Shown here: in pieces, positions 1 through 9,859 of the stretch
Position numbering within the stretch: the stretch's first letter is position 1
Layout: each line of letters starts with the position of its first letter
Assembly: GCA_003693705.1 (NCBI GenBank)
Contig: RBZT01000842.1
Location: 1 to 48,676, forward strand
Reading direction: 5' to 3'
DNA length: 48,676 bases
Origin: Polymyxa betae
Lineage: Eukaryota > Endomyxa > Phytomyxea > Plasmodiophorida > Plasmodiophoridae
Translations under genes and position numbers: made by a program
Notes under the pieces: model-generated
Told to the model about the DNA's origin: nothing
The model's database searches: none
Seen by the model: only the letters and a program-made list of their open reading frames with translations

Positions 1-2
1 CA

Positions 3-871
3 TCTGCATTTAAGAGAAAAAAATCAGCAAAGGAAGGCCCAGCTTTGACCAAAGAACTCAATCGTGGCCGCGACTTGATCGCAAACTGGATTATTTTTGA
101 ACGAAACTTATTTGCTCCTGGGCAGTATGGGAATCCTTTCGAGGCTTTGTATCATATATTGCAAGACGTTCCGGCCGTTTTGCAGCCCAGTGTGATTTCT
201 AAAGCACAGGTACATATATGCGTACGACATGTTGGCCTGGTTGGTAATTTGAGTGATAGAAAAGTTTGATCTGTTCGAACGGACACGTTTTGAAGGTCGT
301 TGATCTGAATTTGCCAATTTTGGTAAAACAACAAACCCCAACGATATTGCTAACGACTAAGTGTCATACAGCACATCACGGATAGTATGATTTCCAGCAG
401 CGGATCAATGTCTTTGCAGACAATTCTTGAAAAGCTAGCAGGTTCGGAAGGTGCTCAGTTCAGATTAGCAAGAAGCTGCAAGGATGAAGGATGCAATGAG
501 GTGAATATACACTTAAATTTGAAACTTGCCCCGTTGTCGCTATGTAACTGAACGTTAACCAGGAGCTTGATGAGTACATCAAGATTGTAAATCTTCCATC
601 TAATGTCTTGTTCATTGAGCTTGGACAGAGTGATGATCAGATGGAAAAACGATTGGGTACCATCGATTCGGGCAAAATTAATTGCCCTCAGAGAATCAGA
701 GTCAACGACAATGACAGGATATTCACTGGAAGAATTAGTTCAACCAGTCAAGAAGGCAGTCACTTTACCACCCATGTTCAGCGATTGAACGGACGAATGT
801 CTGGTGGATACTATTATTTCGATGATCTTCACAATCAAGGAAGAGCGACACATGTTGACATGGATCTCTAG
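3..871 (+). CDS. Spliced gene 3' end, ubiquitin-specific-protease-like C-terminus (5' partial)
   Basis: Three blocks join in one frame with GT-AG borders: exon 3-209, intron 210-371, exon 372-500, intron 501-562, exon 563-871 ending in TAG. Both junctions are phase 0 and the frame is open to the left edge, so the start lies outside. The joined protein (about 171 residues seen) contains GNPFEALYHIL near the start, SLQTILEKLAGSEG in exon 2, and in exon 3 SNVLFIELGQ followed by SHFTTHVQRLNG and GGYYYFDDLHNQG. The last block resembles the end of peptidase C19 (USP) folds, where a histidine and an aspartate of the triad lie; here His in SHFTTH and Asp in YFDD are candidates. The catalytic cysteine would be upstream. 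It may be a host deubiquitinase or a protease domain carried by a large transposon, given the surroundings. The splicing model is well supported; the family is inference. Confidence 0.55.
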
Positions 872-1076
872 TTCCGGAAGTGGTCATATTACTTGGTGTA
901 TACCAAAAGCAGCGACACAATGTAACGAGAATGCACATCGTCAGATGCACAATGAATACAGCATGAGAATATACAGCTGAAAGTATTATCCTAAGCTAGA
1001 CTGTCTAGTAGTTCGCTAAAATAGTTAGTGTCTAGCAAGCGCAGCCCACCATACAATTGTCGGGAGGCTGCGCTCA

Positions 1077-1210
1077 GCCTGTCTACCTAGGGTTTTTGCG
1101 CCAGTGTCAAGCCTGTCTACCTAATTCTGTAGCCCACCATTAAAAAGGTAGACAGGAAGAGGTAGGCACCCTCGCATTTCTCTGCCTGTCTACCTTGTGC
1201 CTGTCTACCT
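1077..1210. repeat. Cluster of GCCTGTCTACCT repeats, direct and inverted
   Basis: The 12-mer GCCTGTCTACCT occurs at 1077-1088, 1111-1122, 1184-1195 and 1199-1210, and its reverse complement (11 of 12 bases) at 1146-1156. A second motif, AGCCCACCAT, appears near 1044 and again near 1130. Mixed orientation in 134 bases suggests remnants of terminal inverted repeats from a small non-autonomous element or several stacked copies. No coding potential is seen here. Confidence 0.6.
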
Positions 1211-1799
1211 TTTTCTGTAGGCCCATATTTAATTGCACGCCTAACTAAGGGCAAATGAGCCATCGCCGGCGTTTTTTGGAAAAACCCCGTGGTGTCTATA
1301 ATATAGACACTATGGAAATCAGGGCTAAGGTTGTGAGTAACTCGAATTGAAAAACCTGTAGTGCAAACTTTGGTCGATTATGGTCTAAGGATTCTTAATC
1401 GTAAGGGCTTGGATTTGGAACGGTTTTCGACTAGTACCTAATTAAATATTACTAAGAATGGAATACTGGACCGGACATCTGAATCCTTCAAATAGTGCCA
1501 ATTCGCAAATTGATCAGAAAAGTCCGTCTTTAATATTTTGTAAAATCGTACGCATTCTCATAAACTGCGCCGTCATTTTCGTAGATTCTATTTTGCAGAT
1601 ATTTGCCGAGACGAAGGCAAATTTCCAACAATAGACAATTTTCGCAACATCGTTCATACATAGAAATAATACATAGATTCTCGGCACACAGACTTCCAGG
1701 CACAGTTTGGCAGGCCGCGTCTATAGATGGTTTCTGTATCTGAACGCAGAATCCCAGAAATCTGTATATCCTGCTCATCACAGAGTGTTTCTTCATTCT
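1211..1799. other. Stretch without a recognisable gene
   Basis: Nothing convincing is encoded. A minus-strand open frame of 88 codons (1530-1796) has many cysteines but matches no family I know and may be chance. A near-perfect palindrome, GTGTCTATA then A then TATAGACAC, lies at 1292-1310. Confidence 0.4.
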
Positions 1800-2052
1800 C
1801 AGGGGCTACGCAAAGGAACGAACATCGACCTAGATTTACATTTGCTCTTATTAATAGTTATTACACATCTACGACAATGAAATCCCAAACGTGTGATAGA
1901 CAGTAGACTAATGTGACGAATTCTGCTCAAAATAAAGATGATTTTTATATATCCAAATCCATGAATCAGAATTCAAAGCATACAAAGAGCTGATTGATTC
2001 ACCACCAGTCATTCGAGCCACTGTAACATTACTGAGTGGCCAGGTCGTCACA
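1800..2052 (-). repeat. Probable 3' LTR of the gypsy element at 2052-5066, with polypurine tract
   Basis: Read on the minus strand, the pol gene ends at 2097 and a purine-rich run ending GGAAGGCGG follows at 2053-2066. It is followed directly by TGTGACGACC, which looks like an LTR start; the related element at 36526 starts TGTGTCAATA after a similar purine tract. A TATA-like TATATAAAA lies about 100 bases further in (near 1945). The outer end cannot be fixed, because the second LTR copy is missing. Confidence 0.4.
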
Positions 2053-2096
2053 CCGCCTTCCTTCGAGACAAGTTTTGGAAAAACTTGTGTTGCGGA

Positions 2097-4208
2097 TTAA
2101 TGATGAATGTTGGATTCTGGTAGAAGATTGGCCCAAATGAAAGGAGCAATTGGGTGGTTCGGCGAGTTGTCCAGGAAATCGCGTATCGCCTGCGGATTTT
2201 CAATTTTAACACTGAAATCAGGGCACCATGAATTCTCGGTGTCATGAAATCTCTTCCATTTAATTAGGTATTCAAGGTCTGTATTCGTCGAATCTAAACG
2301 AACATCACAATTTTTTTCGATATGTCGAGGAGCGCTATCAAATGCGAACTGAGTAATAATTTCCTCAATGACGTTTAAATGTTTGTCCGAATAAAGTTGA
2401 AGTCGGTCACCATGGACCTGATTTATTTCATGTGTGAGTAAATTCTCAACGGAAAAAACATAATATGGATGAAGGTCGACGACCCTGTAAGGACCTTGCC
2501 AAGTTAGAGCCAATTTATGAATTGCTCGTTTTTCTGGAACCGCGCGTAAGACGTAATCACCTATACCGAAATTAGGAATGGTCCGATTGCGAGAATAATA
2601 TTCCCGTTGCTTAGAGCGCTGTCTTTCCGTAATGTGGAAGACATTTTTATGCATAAACGCAAGGCTCTGCTGGAGTTTTTCAACAGTTTCAGAGATTTGC
2701 TGAGTTGATAGTTGGATCGGGCTAATGGTCCAGACTTTCGGATTGAAAAAAATTGCGTCCAATGGATTATCGGCGGGTAATCCCGTCATGACAGTAATTG
2801 GAGCTCTATCTCCTAAACGTTTTTGTGGCCGGTGATTGATTGTATGCTCAACGAGTTTTATAAGCCATGGCCAATCATTCATTTCCCAACGCAATTCCGA
2901 AATAAGGGCTCGTAATAAATTTAATATTTCTCGGTTTATAATTTCAATACTTCCATTAGCATAATGTGCATAAGCAGTCACAAAGTGCTGCTCAATTCCT
3001 AACCGTTTTGAAAGATTTCGCATAGTCTCAGCCATGAAATAAGCGGCTTGGTCTGATACAAATATATTGGGCCTTCCAAAAAGGGCTCTCCATTCAAGCA
3101 GTGTCTCAACGGTAATTTGCGTGTTCGGAGTGATAGCAAGCTTAAGTAAGACCATGCCTGAGAAATCGTCTCTAATAACAAATAGCCACTGATAATTAAT
3201 GGACTTTTCAAGTTTTGGGCAAATATATAAAAAATCAAAATGTAAAAATTGATTCGGTCTAGTACCATGACATGCCTCTCCGAGCGGGCGTGGGATTTGA
3301 TGTCCCTTTCGAGTCGGCGAACAAAACAGACAGGAAGAACAAATAAGTTTGATGTCTTCTGTCATTCCTACCCAAGTTGTAATGCTGTCTTGTAACCCAA
3401 ATGGCCACTTCGAGAGCCTGCATGTGCAATAATGCAAAGTCGAAATGTAAGGCCTTCGACATTGTCTAGGTATAAACACCCGACCATTAGAGTCAACCAA
3501 TAAACCCTCCGAATTCATCAGCAAATTGCTATTGGGAAAGTATAACTTTTGCTCTCTAGCAATCTCAGAGGTGTCTGGCCAGACAATATTTAGGAGCGGT
3601 TGTACTCTAATGTTAAAATCTGGGTCATAAATGGTAGGATTAATATGTTCGTCATGATGAACTATCGACCGTCTCAATGAGCGAATATGTGGAACGGGGT
3701 CTTTGTCATAATAACCTCCTCCCCAGCGTGAAATCAAATCTGCCCAATGATTAAGCTCACCTGGGATATGATGGATTACGTAATTGAAATCACGTAATTC
3801 TATTCCCCAGCGAATAAGACGCTCCGCTGATTGCTTGGAGCATTTCACCGTATTATACATGGAAAATAAATTTCGATGATCTGTAAATATGTGGAATGGT
3901 TTTGACATACGTAATAAGTAGTCAAGCTTTTTTATAGTATTTATAATGGCGAAAGCCTCTTTGTCAATTGTGGCCCAATTTAGCTCCGACCTATTGAAAC
4001 GGTGACCTACGAATCCTAAGGGTTCGTGGTGCTGCTCATGAAATGATTTCTTAAGATCCTCAATGGGTATTTGTGTAACAATACCGGAACTGCAAGCATA
4101 GCTTGCGTCACAAAAGACGCATTGAATCATGTCATCATTGGGATAACTTAATCTGACCGAATTAATAATAGCTGATTTTTGTCCGATTGTAGCGCTCCGC
4201 AATTCCAT
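2097..4208 (-). pseudogene. pol: Ty3/gypsy pol 3' part: RNase H, integrase, chromodomain (703 codons)
   Basis: An uninterrupted frame. RNase H begins with CVFCDASYACSSG and HHEPLGFVGHRFN and covers roughly residues 30-170. Integrase follows: the CSSCLFC half of its zinc finger near residues 280-290, then the acidic core HFDFLYI, VSDQAAYF and NGSIEIINRE. A chromodomain-like block (DLEYLIKWKRF...ENSW) ends the protein, which in this clade directs integration to marked chromatin. The first two residues of the zinc finger (a HAGSRSGHLG block) are visible only in another frame around 3400-3435, so two compensating indels have shifted about 90 bases out of frame without creating a stop. With reverse transcriptase missing, the long open frame cannot come from a working element. 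Confidence 0.85.
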
Positions 4209-4249
4209 TCTGATGCTGTCGATACGGTGTTGAAAGTTATCTTAATGTT

Positions 4250-4432
4250 GGATTTAATAAATTAGCAAGGTCATTTGAAATCAAAGCCAAGTCAGCACCA
4301 CTATCGAGTACTGCGTCGCATGTTATGTTACTGCAGTCCAAAGTAACTTTAGCTATCGTTTGGCAATCAGCGTTAGCAATGCGAGCGATGATATAGTGAT
4401 AAGATTTAGGAGGTTTATAAGTGCCCTTATTA
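4250..4432 (-). pseudogene. Ty3/gypsy aspartic protease remnant
   Basis: On the minus strand the translation contains AVLDSGADLALISNDLAN, the DSGA active-site loop of a retroviral-type aspartic protease that would release gag and pol products. It lies directly after the gag zinc knuckle but in another frame, and an in-frame TAG separates it from the knuckle. Downstream it runs straight into RNase H instead of reverse transcriptase, marking the deletion near 4210-4250. Confidence 0.75.
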
Positions 4433-5066
4433 ATTAAATGCTGAATACAGAGCTTCTTTTGCTATTCTGGGGATGGTTTTTCAGGACCGTTGTAATATGA
4501 TGCCCTTTCTTCTGGCACTGAAAGCAAATCATGTCGCTTTCTGACTTTGAATCCAGTTTCGGCTTCTTCGATTTTGTATTGCCTGCATTGCCCGAAAAAG
4601 ATCGTTTTGAAGAAAAAGATCGGAAACGGGAAGAATTCGGAACATCATAATGAAATATGGGCGTGTAATTTTCGACCTTTTCATAAAGAAGTGCAGATAA
4701 TTTAGTAGGATCACGTTTAATAGCCGGATTCCATTGAATGGCATTCATAACATCATTTTTAAATTTCCAAGGTAAAAGAGCATCAACAATAGCGCGAACA
4801 TAATGTTTACGACCCTGTTCGCTCTCAAAAATAGACCCCCAATGGTTGTCATGAATAAGTATTTCACTGTTGATTAAATTCAAAATTCGGTCACGACGCG
4901 GTAACGTAAGGTCTATTTTTAAGCTTTTAGACACCGTCTCACCTATCGTATGAAGGGAATCCTTATCAGCTATGAGATAATCCTCAAAAGCTTCCAAAAG
5001 TAATTCATCAGTAAGATCATCAAGAATCACACCTGCAAGTTTCGTGTTAAGCACTGGGGGCGATCA
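4433..5066 (-). pseudogene. gag: Ty3/gypsy gag, truncated at the N-terminus
   Basis: About 200 codons are open. The block LDDLTDELLLEAFEDYL and NHWGSIF aligns by eye with the gag of the copy at 36744 (VEDVTDQDIEGWMDGFL and NGWGDVF), which shows that about 170 upstream residues are missing. The C-terminus carries a zinc knuckle CFQCQKKGHHITT whose final cysteine is lost by a one-base deletion; shifting frame there restores CPEKP. There is no ATG: the frame opens after a TGA near 5065. Confidence 0.75.
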
Positions 5067-5314
5067 TCATTCTCATGGGCTGAATGGACAGTATGCAGCC
5101 GATACTTTACAAGACGCCTTTGTAATAAAGATAATCGTGCTTAAACGAAACGATCTCCTTTTTTCCAAGTATCTCCAACTTAATATTGATTTTGAATCTG
5201 CCGGGAGACGTCTGGCGGAAAGTGCGACGCACTTTTCGTTTGAACCCTCTCTTCCCCTCTCTCGTTTTCCTATAGATGAACAATAAACACTATAACTCTA
5301 TAAGGGAAAAGGGA
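5067..5314. other. Junction between gypsy copy 1 and the multidomain gene; no gene seen
   Basis: No LTR for the gypsy element is recognisable here. A pyrimidine-rich run (CCCTCTCTTCCCCTCTCTC, near 5247) and an A+T-rich stretch follow. The stretch could hold the end of whatever element carries the gene at 5315-8471, but no inverted repeat was found. Confidence 0.4.
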
Positions 5315-8300
5315 TTATTGAGCTCTCTGACGTCGAGTTCGAGGCTGTGCTTGAGCAGAGGAGTCCTGTTCTGGACTCTGGCGTCGCTGCCGTCGTGCTC
5401 GCTCGCTTTGAGGCGTAAGCGATCGGCGACGACCTCTTTCTACCGCGTTGGTGAGGGTCTCTCTTTGGACGGACCCTCTAAACTAAACGGTCAGCAGTGT
5501 GCATTAAATCCGTGCAGGATCGTGTCCAAAGTCCTGCAGTTTGAAACGCAAGCAGTCACGCCGCAAATGATACATCGTGCGGTGGTCTGAGTGTTGCATA
5601 TAGGGCACCAGCGCCGGGTTCCGACATGCAGGATTTCATGGTAGACGTCCGTGCAAAGATGAGTCGCCCGTCCCACTGGTCCATTCAGCCAAGCAAAAAC
5701 GTTTCTTCCAGGAGGAGCTTGCGCTACGTTGCCATCGGCAGCGTTCACGCGTTCAGATGCAGAAGCACCTGTTCCCAGCTCAGCAACGTCCTGCATAGAG
5801 TAGATAAATGCCGGCGAAGGAGTCCAAGTTTCAGTGAACTTCTGAGGAAATCAGAGAAAGAAGATATGCGGTTCAGGCGCTGTTTCAACTGCTTGTATGT
5901 CGAGAAGTGAGCGAGCTCACTTTCAACTTGAAAAAGCCGGTTTATCATATGCGCGTTCATCAAAAAAACCATGATGAACCGGATATAGATGAACGCCCGA
6001 TGGGTCAATGACCGGAAGTCAATTTTGACATTTGCCAAATTTTAGAAACAATATTCTGGCCACCTTTGAAATGATTCCAGTGATCCACAGCAAATGGCAC
6101 GAAATCATGAGCTGGAGGCAACGGATTGCCCGTACGCTGTCGCCAGGATTCAAAAGCTTGCAGCAATTTGCTCCAGATTTTATCAGTGTGCAAATCCACA
6201 GCATCCCCAAATTCAGTAGGCCGAAGATCAACTAGATTAGGAGATTCCAAATCTGTAAAGTACTGCGAGTGCTCAGCACATTTGGTCTAGAGCATTGACG
6301 AAAACAACGCTCGACAATCTCGAGATACCTGGATCAGAAGTGAATATATCATGCTGCTGGTGTTCGCTACAACGAAGAGGCAATGATCAACGGAAGTGAC
6401 AGAACAATGATGCAGAACCTGGGATCTGTAGGCAGGAGTCCAGACCAATTTTCGAAACAAAGGATGATCGAATGATGTGACAAAAAGACGCTGTCCCAAA
6501 GTCGAGGTCAGAATAGAAGCTTCGTCTAAACGCCTGTGGGCATCTTCAGCAGATTGATGTGCTGTCATAGTTTTCAGCTCCAGAATACATACGAGCGCTT
6601 CTGATCCATCCGAACTTGAAAGATTCAAAACCATTACCCCGTCTATAGATGTTGCCATCAGATGGTCGTTAGTACCGTCCACTGACTTCTTTCGCAGCAA
6701 TCCCCGCTCTACAATATCACCCATAATGCGAAATCATTGGCCATGATCATCAAAGAATGCCGGCAGCGCGCGACGAATGTTCGATTCATTGACGCTTCAT
6801 AACTTCATATAAGAATTGGTGAAAGGCTTCATAAACCACTTCTCCATCAAACTGGCAGTCAAACGAACGTTACTACGAGGTAAGGTTTCGGTGGGCTCGA
6901 GCAGTCGCTCGATCAGATCCTTCTTGATTCCCCGAGAATTCCGATTCCTAGAGTTGCACAGTATCCGTAACTCTGACACCGTTTTGTGGTTTAAATCGTC
7001 TCGATTAAATGCAGGGAGATTTCTCCGTCCTGTGATTCCAATGATAGATAACAACTCCGGCTCGACGGGGGTATCGAACCGCTCAAAAACAGTTAGAAAG
7101 AACAGCGTGAGCAAATGTTGAGGTGATGGACCCGATCCGCAAAAAATGAAATTCAGCTCCGCCTTGGCTGCGTGTTAGACAATCAATGCATTGGTCAACC
7201 GTGGTTAGAATCATTGGATGGCCTGGTTCAGATACCGTGAATGTGCCAGCACGTTTCGGTCTGTGGACCCAGATGGCAGTCCTTGGTGCGGTTGAAAAAA
7301 GCATTGCGACTCTTCCTCGTCTACCAAATGTAGGCGATACCATACACCCATTTGTCAGCAAACTTCTTTCGAGCAACATATATGCTTTTAGCACCTTTGT
7401 CCATCACCAGACGACAGTTGCTGTGAGCTATACCACCGAAGGCAAAAGGCGCAGATTCGATGCGTTTAAATGTGTCAATTATGTGAAACCTTCGCGCACA
7501 GAACTACTCAATCAGTCCAGGAAGTAGGTAACCTCAATCAATATCAATCTTTTCATTAAGCCCTTGAACTTGTTCAGGAAGGCCAGCAGATTGCATCCAC
7601 ATCATGATAACCTTGACAATATCAGAATAACTTTCCTCTTTGCCCAGAAGTCTCATTCCAAGAACCGCAGAGGATACAACGGATACAGCATTACTGGAAA
7701 CATCGCCGAAAGCTTTCTTAGGGTTGTTAACCCTTGTGAAACCCATATCCTCCGACAGAGCAGAAGTCAGACGATACTGGTCGTCATCCAGAGCTATAGA
7801 CATTTCGCCACGAATATAAGCCAGTCTACATGAAGCAACGGTTACCGCCTGCTCCGTTGCCTGAACTCCTAAGTCAACCGCAAATGGACAATCCCACGAA
7901 CTGCCATTATCCGAATCTCTGCGAGCGTTCAAGCGCCTAATAATCTTCTGAAAAAAGTCTTTGTCAAATGAAGAAGCAATGGGGTACAGAGAACTTTTAG
8001 CATGATCAAACAAACGTGCTGGCGTTGGTTCGGTATATCGAGAGATACCTGTTAACCTAAAAATATGCTGCCAAATCGGTTCCTGCTCCAGGAAAGCTCT
8101 CTAAAAAGCCTCAGGTCTATTTTGGGTTTAGTGTTTAGGGTTGGCAACGTTACCTGATGGCAGCCCTTCTCGAACAGCACTAAGCAGGTTACCAGCAAGC
8201 GCAGATAGAAAATAGTTTACGATATCATAACATATAACCTCGGCGTTTCTGGACTTATTCAGAATCTGCCTCACATTGCGGCAGACGGCTGGAATTTCAC

Positions 8301-8471
8301 GAACAGCGTCTTCATAAAGCATCCCTCCTGCGATGTCGTTACAACTGAAAATTCGCCCATTTGAGCAGCTGCAACATAACTCCACTGAAAAGGATTATCC
8401 TCAGTATCGTCTTCCGAGATATCGGACGCTGAATAATCGTACGTATCGAAGAACTCCTCCAGAGACGCCAT
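5315..8471 (-). pseudogene. Decayed multidomain protein: DDE-like, SAP-like, PD-(D/E)XK-like, Cys finger
   Basis: A chain of minus-strand frames separated by frameshifts and stops, starting at ATG 8471. In order: an acidic N-terminus (MASLEEFFDTYDYS); SIALDDDQYRL near 7780 and VNNPKKAFG near 7720, resembling the acidic core of cut-and-paste transposases related to the piggyBac/IS4 group; FSTAPRTA...HRPKRA near 7270; a SAP-like helix pair (VSELRILCNSRNRN...LIERLLEP, 6893-6994); SIDGVMVL plus ILELKT (6572-6645), the D and E-x-K pattern of PD-(D/E)XK nucleases, followed by YRSQVLHHCSV...CLFVVAN as in YqaJ-like exonucleases; DHWNHFKGGQNIVSK near 6060; a finger with CPIC...CIIC...C (5548-5607); and a basic tail ending near 5315. 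The frames together suggest a protein of about 1000 residues. Most likely a DNA transposon protein; its superfamily is not identified. Domain names are inference from motifs. Confidence 0.55.
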
Positions 8472-8474
8472 TGA

Positions 8475-9000
8475 ATCAGTAATAGGGCTCCGACCGGGTA
8501 CTAACGGGTCGGGTACCTGCCTCTATCCGGTACCCGTGACCCGTCCATACAAAATATTAAAAAAGGTTGCAAACAAACAAAAAATGATGGGACTTTTTTA
8601 TCTTTTTCAGATAGCACTTACCAAACATCAAAGAAGAGAAGGATTCTAGTTTCAAAGAATGTTGCCCAAGCCCAATCACGTCACGGCCGCAATTGAATTT
8701 TCGCTCGACAGCGAATGAAGAGCCCGGAATCAAATTAATCGACCAAATGTCTTTTGCCACAGCGCTGAGATTAGGAAACAGTTGAGCGTGTGCTTTTCAG
8801 TAGCCTAACGGATCAACTGCAGGATCCTCACATCGTAAATCGGTGTACTTATCCACGCACAGAAACAAAGTCCGTGCCTATCAAACTACCCGACGGGTAT
8901 TAGGGTCGGGTACCACCCCCTATCCGGTACCCGACCCGACCAGTACCCGACCCGGTTTTTCCGGGTACTACCCGTACCCGGTCGGAGCCCTAATCAGTAA
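8475..9000. mobile_element. Non-autonomous hAT element (8483-8992) with 8-bp duplication ATCAGTAA
   Basis: ATCAGTAA is repeated perfectly at 8475-8482 and 8993-9000. The 510-bp element between starts TAGGGCTCCGACCGGGTA and ends with its reverse complement. The arms contain many GGGTACC/GGGTCGG permutations, giving long imperfect palindromes. Inside is a minus-strand remnant of a hAT transposase C-terminus, so this is a deletion derivative of a larger hAT. It sits 12 bases upstream of the ATG of the gene at 5315-8471. Confidence 0.9.
8557..8790 (-). pseudogene. hAT transposase C-terminal (dimerisation) remnant
   Basis: The translation reads AKDIWSI, PGSSFAVERKF and GRDVIGLGQHSL, the classic hATC block, where P-x-S-S-x-x-V/A-E-R marks the dimerisation domain at the end of hAT transposases. 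It is about 75 codons and lacks the catalytic core. It lies wholly inside the 510-bp element, which supports the internal-deletion origin. Confidence 0.8.
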
Positions 9001-9239
9001 GGAAGCGCTGTCAGCGACGACTAGGCCCAGAACGGGAATTTCGTGCAAACGTTTTTTGCGGGCTAGGGTTTAGGTCATTCCGAATATGACTGCAAAATTT
9101 CAGCGATTCTAGATTAATTGTTGAATTTATAGAATTGGTCAGAATTGGCCATTTTCCTGCTTTTAAATTAAAGTGTACAATAAACACATACGTGAAGTCT
9201 TCAAACTGTCCGTGAGTCGCCGATAGTTTTAGAAAATTA

Positions 9240-9859
9240 GCAGCGAAATTTTGCGCGAATTTGCGGGCTTTGGAAAGGTTGGTCGAACAGGTTTGGGGCC
9301 TGATCGGCGAAACAGTTTGGGGGCTGGAACTATACGAAAAACCAGCTGAGATGCATGCTTTCGATTCAAATGTTGAATCGGATTCGTATTTGGAGCTGTC
9401 TTATGATAGCGATGGACTTGAATCGGATCCTGAACCTCAGCCGGCAGGATTGCCGGCACCACCGAATCAGGATATCAAACCCGCTGCTGCCCGACAGGTC
9501 GTGGAAGCAGTTGAACTCAGCTCGCTGATGTCTATCCATGCAAGATATTTCAGTGAGTACAGTAAGGGCCGTTGAAACGTCACCCATCTAATTCCAAATA
9601 AGATCTGGCCATCGGTAATTGAGATTATTTTCCTATCTGAATAAAATGCTAACTAAACTTGGAGATTTACTCTGAGTATAAGAAATGTTTTCCCGAATGC
9701 TGTATTACCGAGAAGCAGTTGAAGGCTCATATCAGAGTCACCAAAAAGGAATTGAAAACTGGTCTCTCTGATGGAGACAGCGGAAATGTCGCTCTTCAAC
9801 CGGGCGAGTTCCTTGAGAAAATCATAAAACCAATGCCCACGCCAGTCGTAACGTATTAC
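9240..9859 (+). pseudogene. Harbinger-type helper protein, 5' segment, cut by a hAT insertion
   Basis: Two open pieces: 9261-9575 is acidic (SDSYLELSYDSDGLESDPEPQ) and 9659-9892 contains EIYSEYKKCFPE and QLKAHIRVTKKELKTG. They are separated by about 80 bases that could be an intron (a GTGAGT lies at the end of the first piece) or a frameshift. The gene is interrupted at 9859 by the hAT element and continues at 12339. It is convergent with the transposase at 12667-13502, the layout of the two-gene Harbinger element at 29486. No Myb/SANT motif is clear, so the role is inferred from position. Confidence 0.4.

Larger units (their letters stand above)
2052..5066 (-). mobile_element. Ty3/gypsy chromovirus relic (copy 1), reverse transcriptase deleted
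   Basis: Order on the minus strand: truncated gag (5066-4433), aspartic protease (4432-4250), then directly RNase H, integrase and chromodomain (4208-2097). The reverse transcriptase expected between protease and RNase H, about 1 kb in the related copy at 36526, is absent. Gag lacks about 170 N-terminal residues compared with that copy and no 5' LTR is visible, so the element is truncated at its 5' end. The shared block GFVGHRFN...SELNW, and AP(I/V)TVMTGL in the integrase, tie it to the copies at 36526 and 44307. Confidence 0.85.

Noticed and set aside
5276-5590. Plus-strand frame of 104 codons over the tail of the multidomain gene
   Set aside because: The minus strand reads a basic tail and Cys finger in line with the upstream domains, so the plus frame is a shadow.
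7186-7527. Plus-strand 113-codon frame
   Set aside because: Antisense to the better supported minus-strand gene (FSTAPRTA, HRPKRA blocks) and without domain features.
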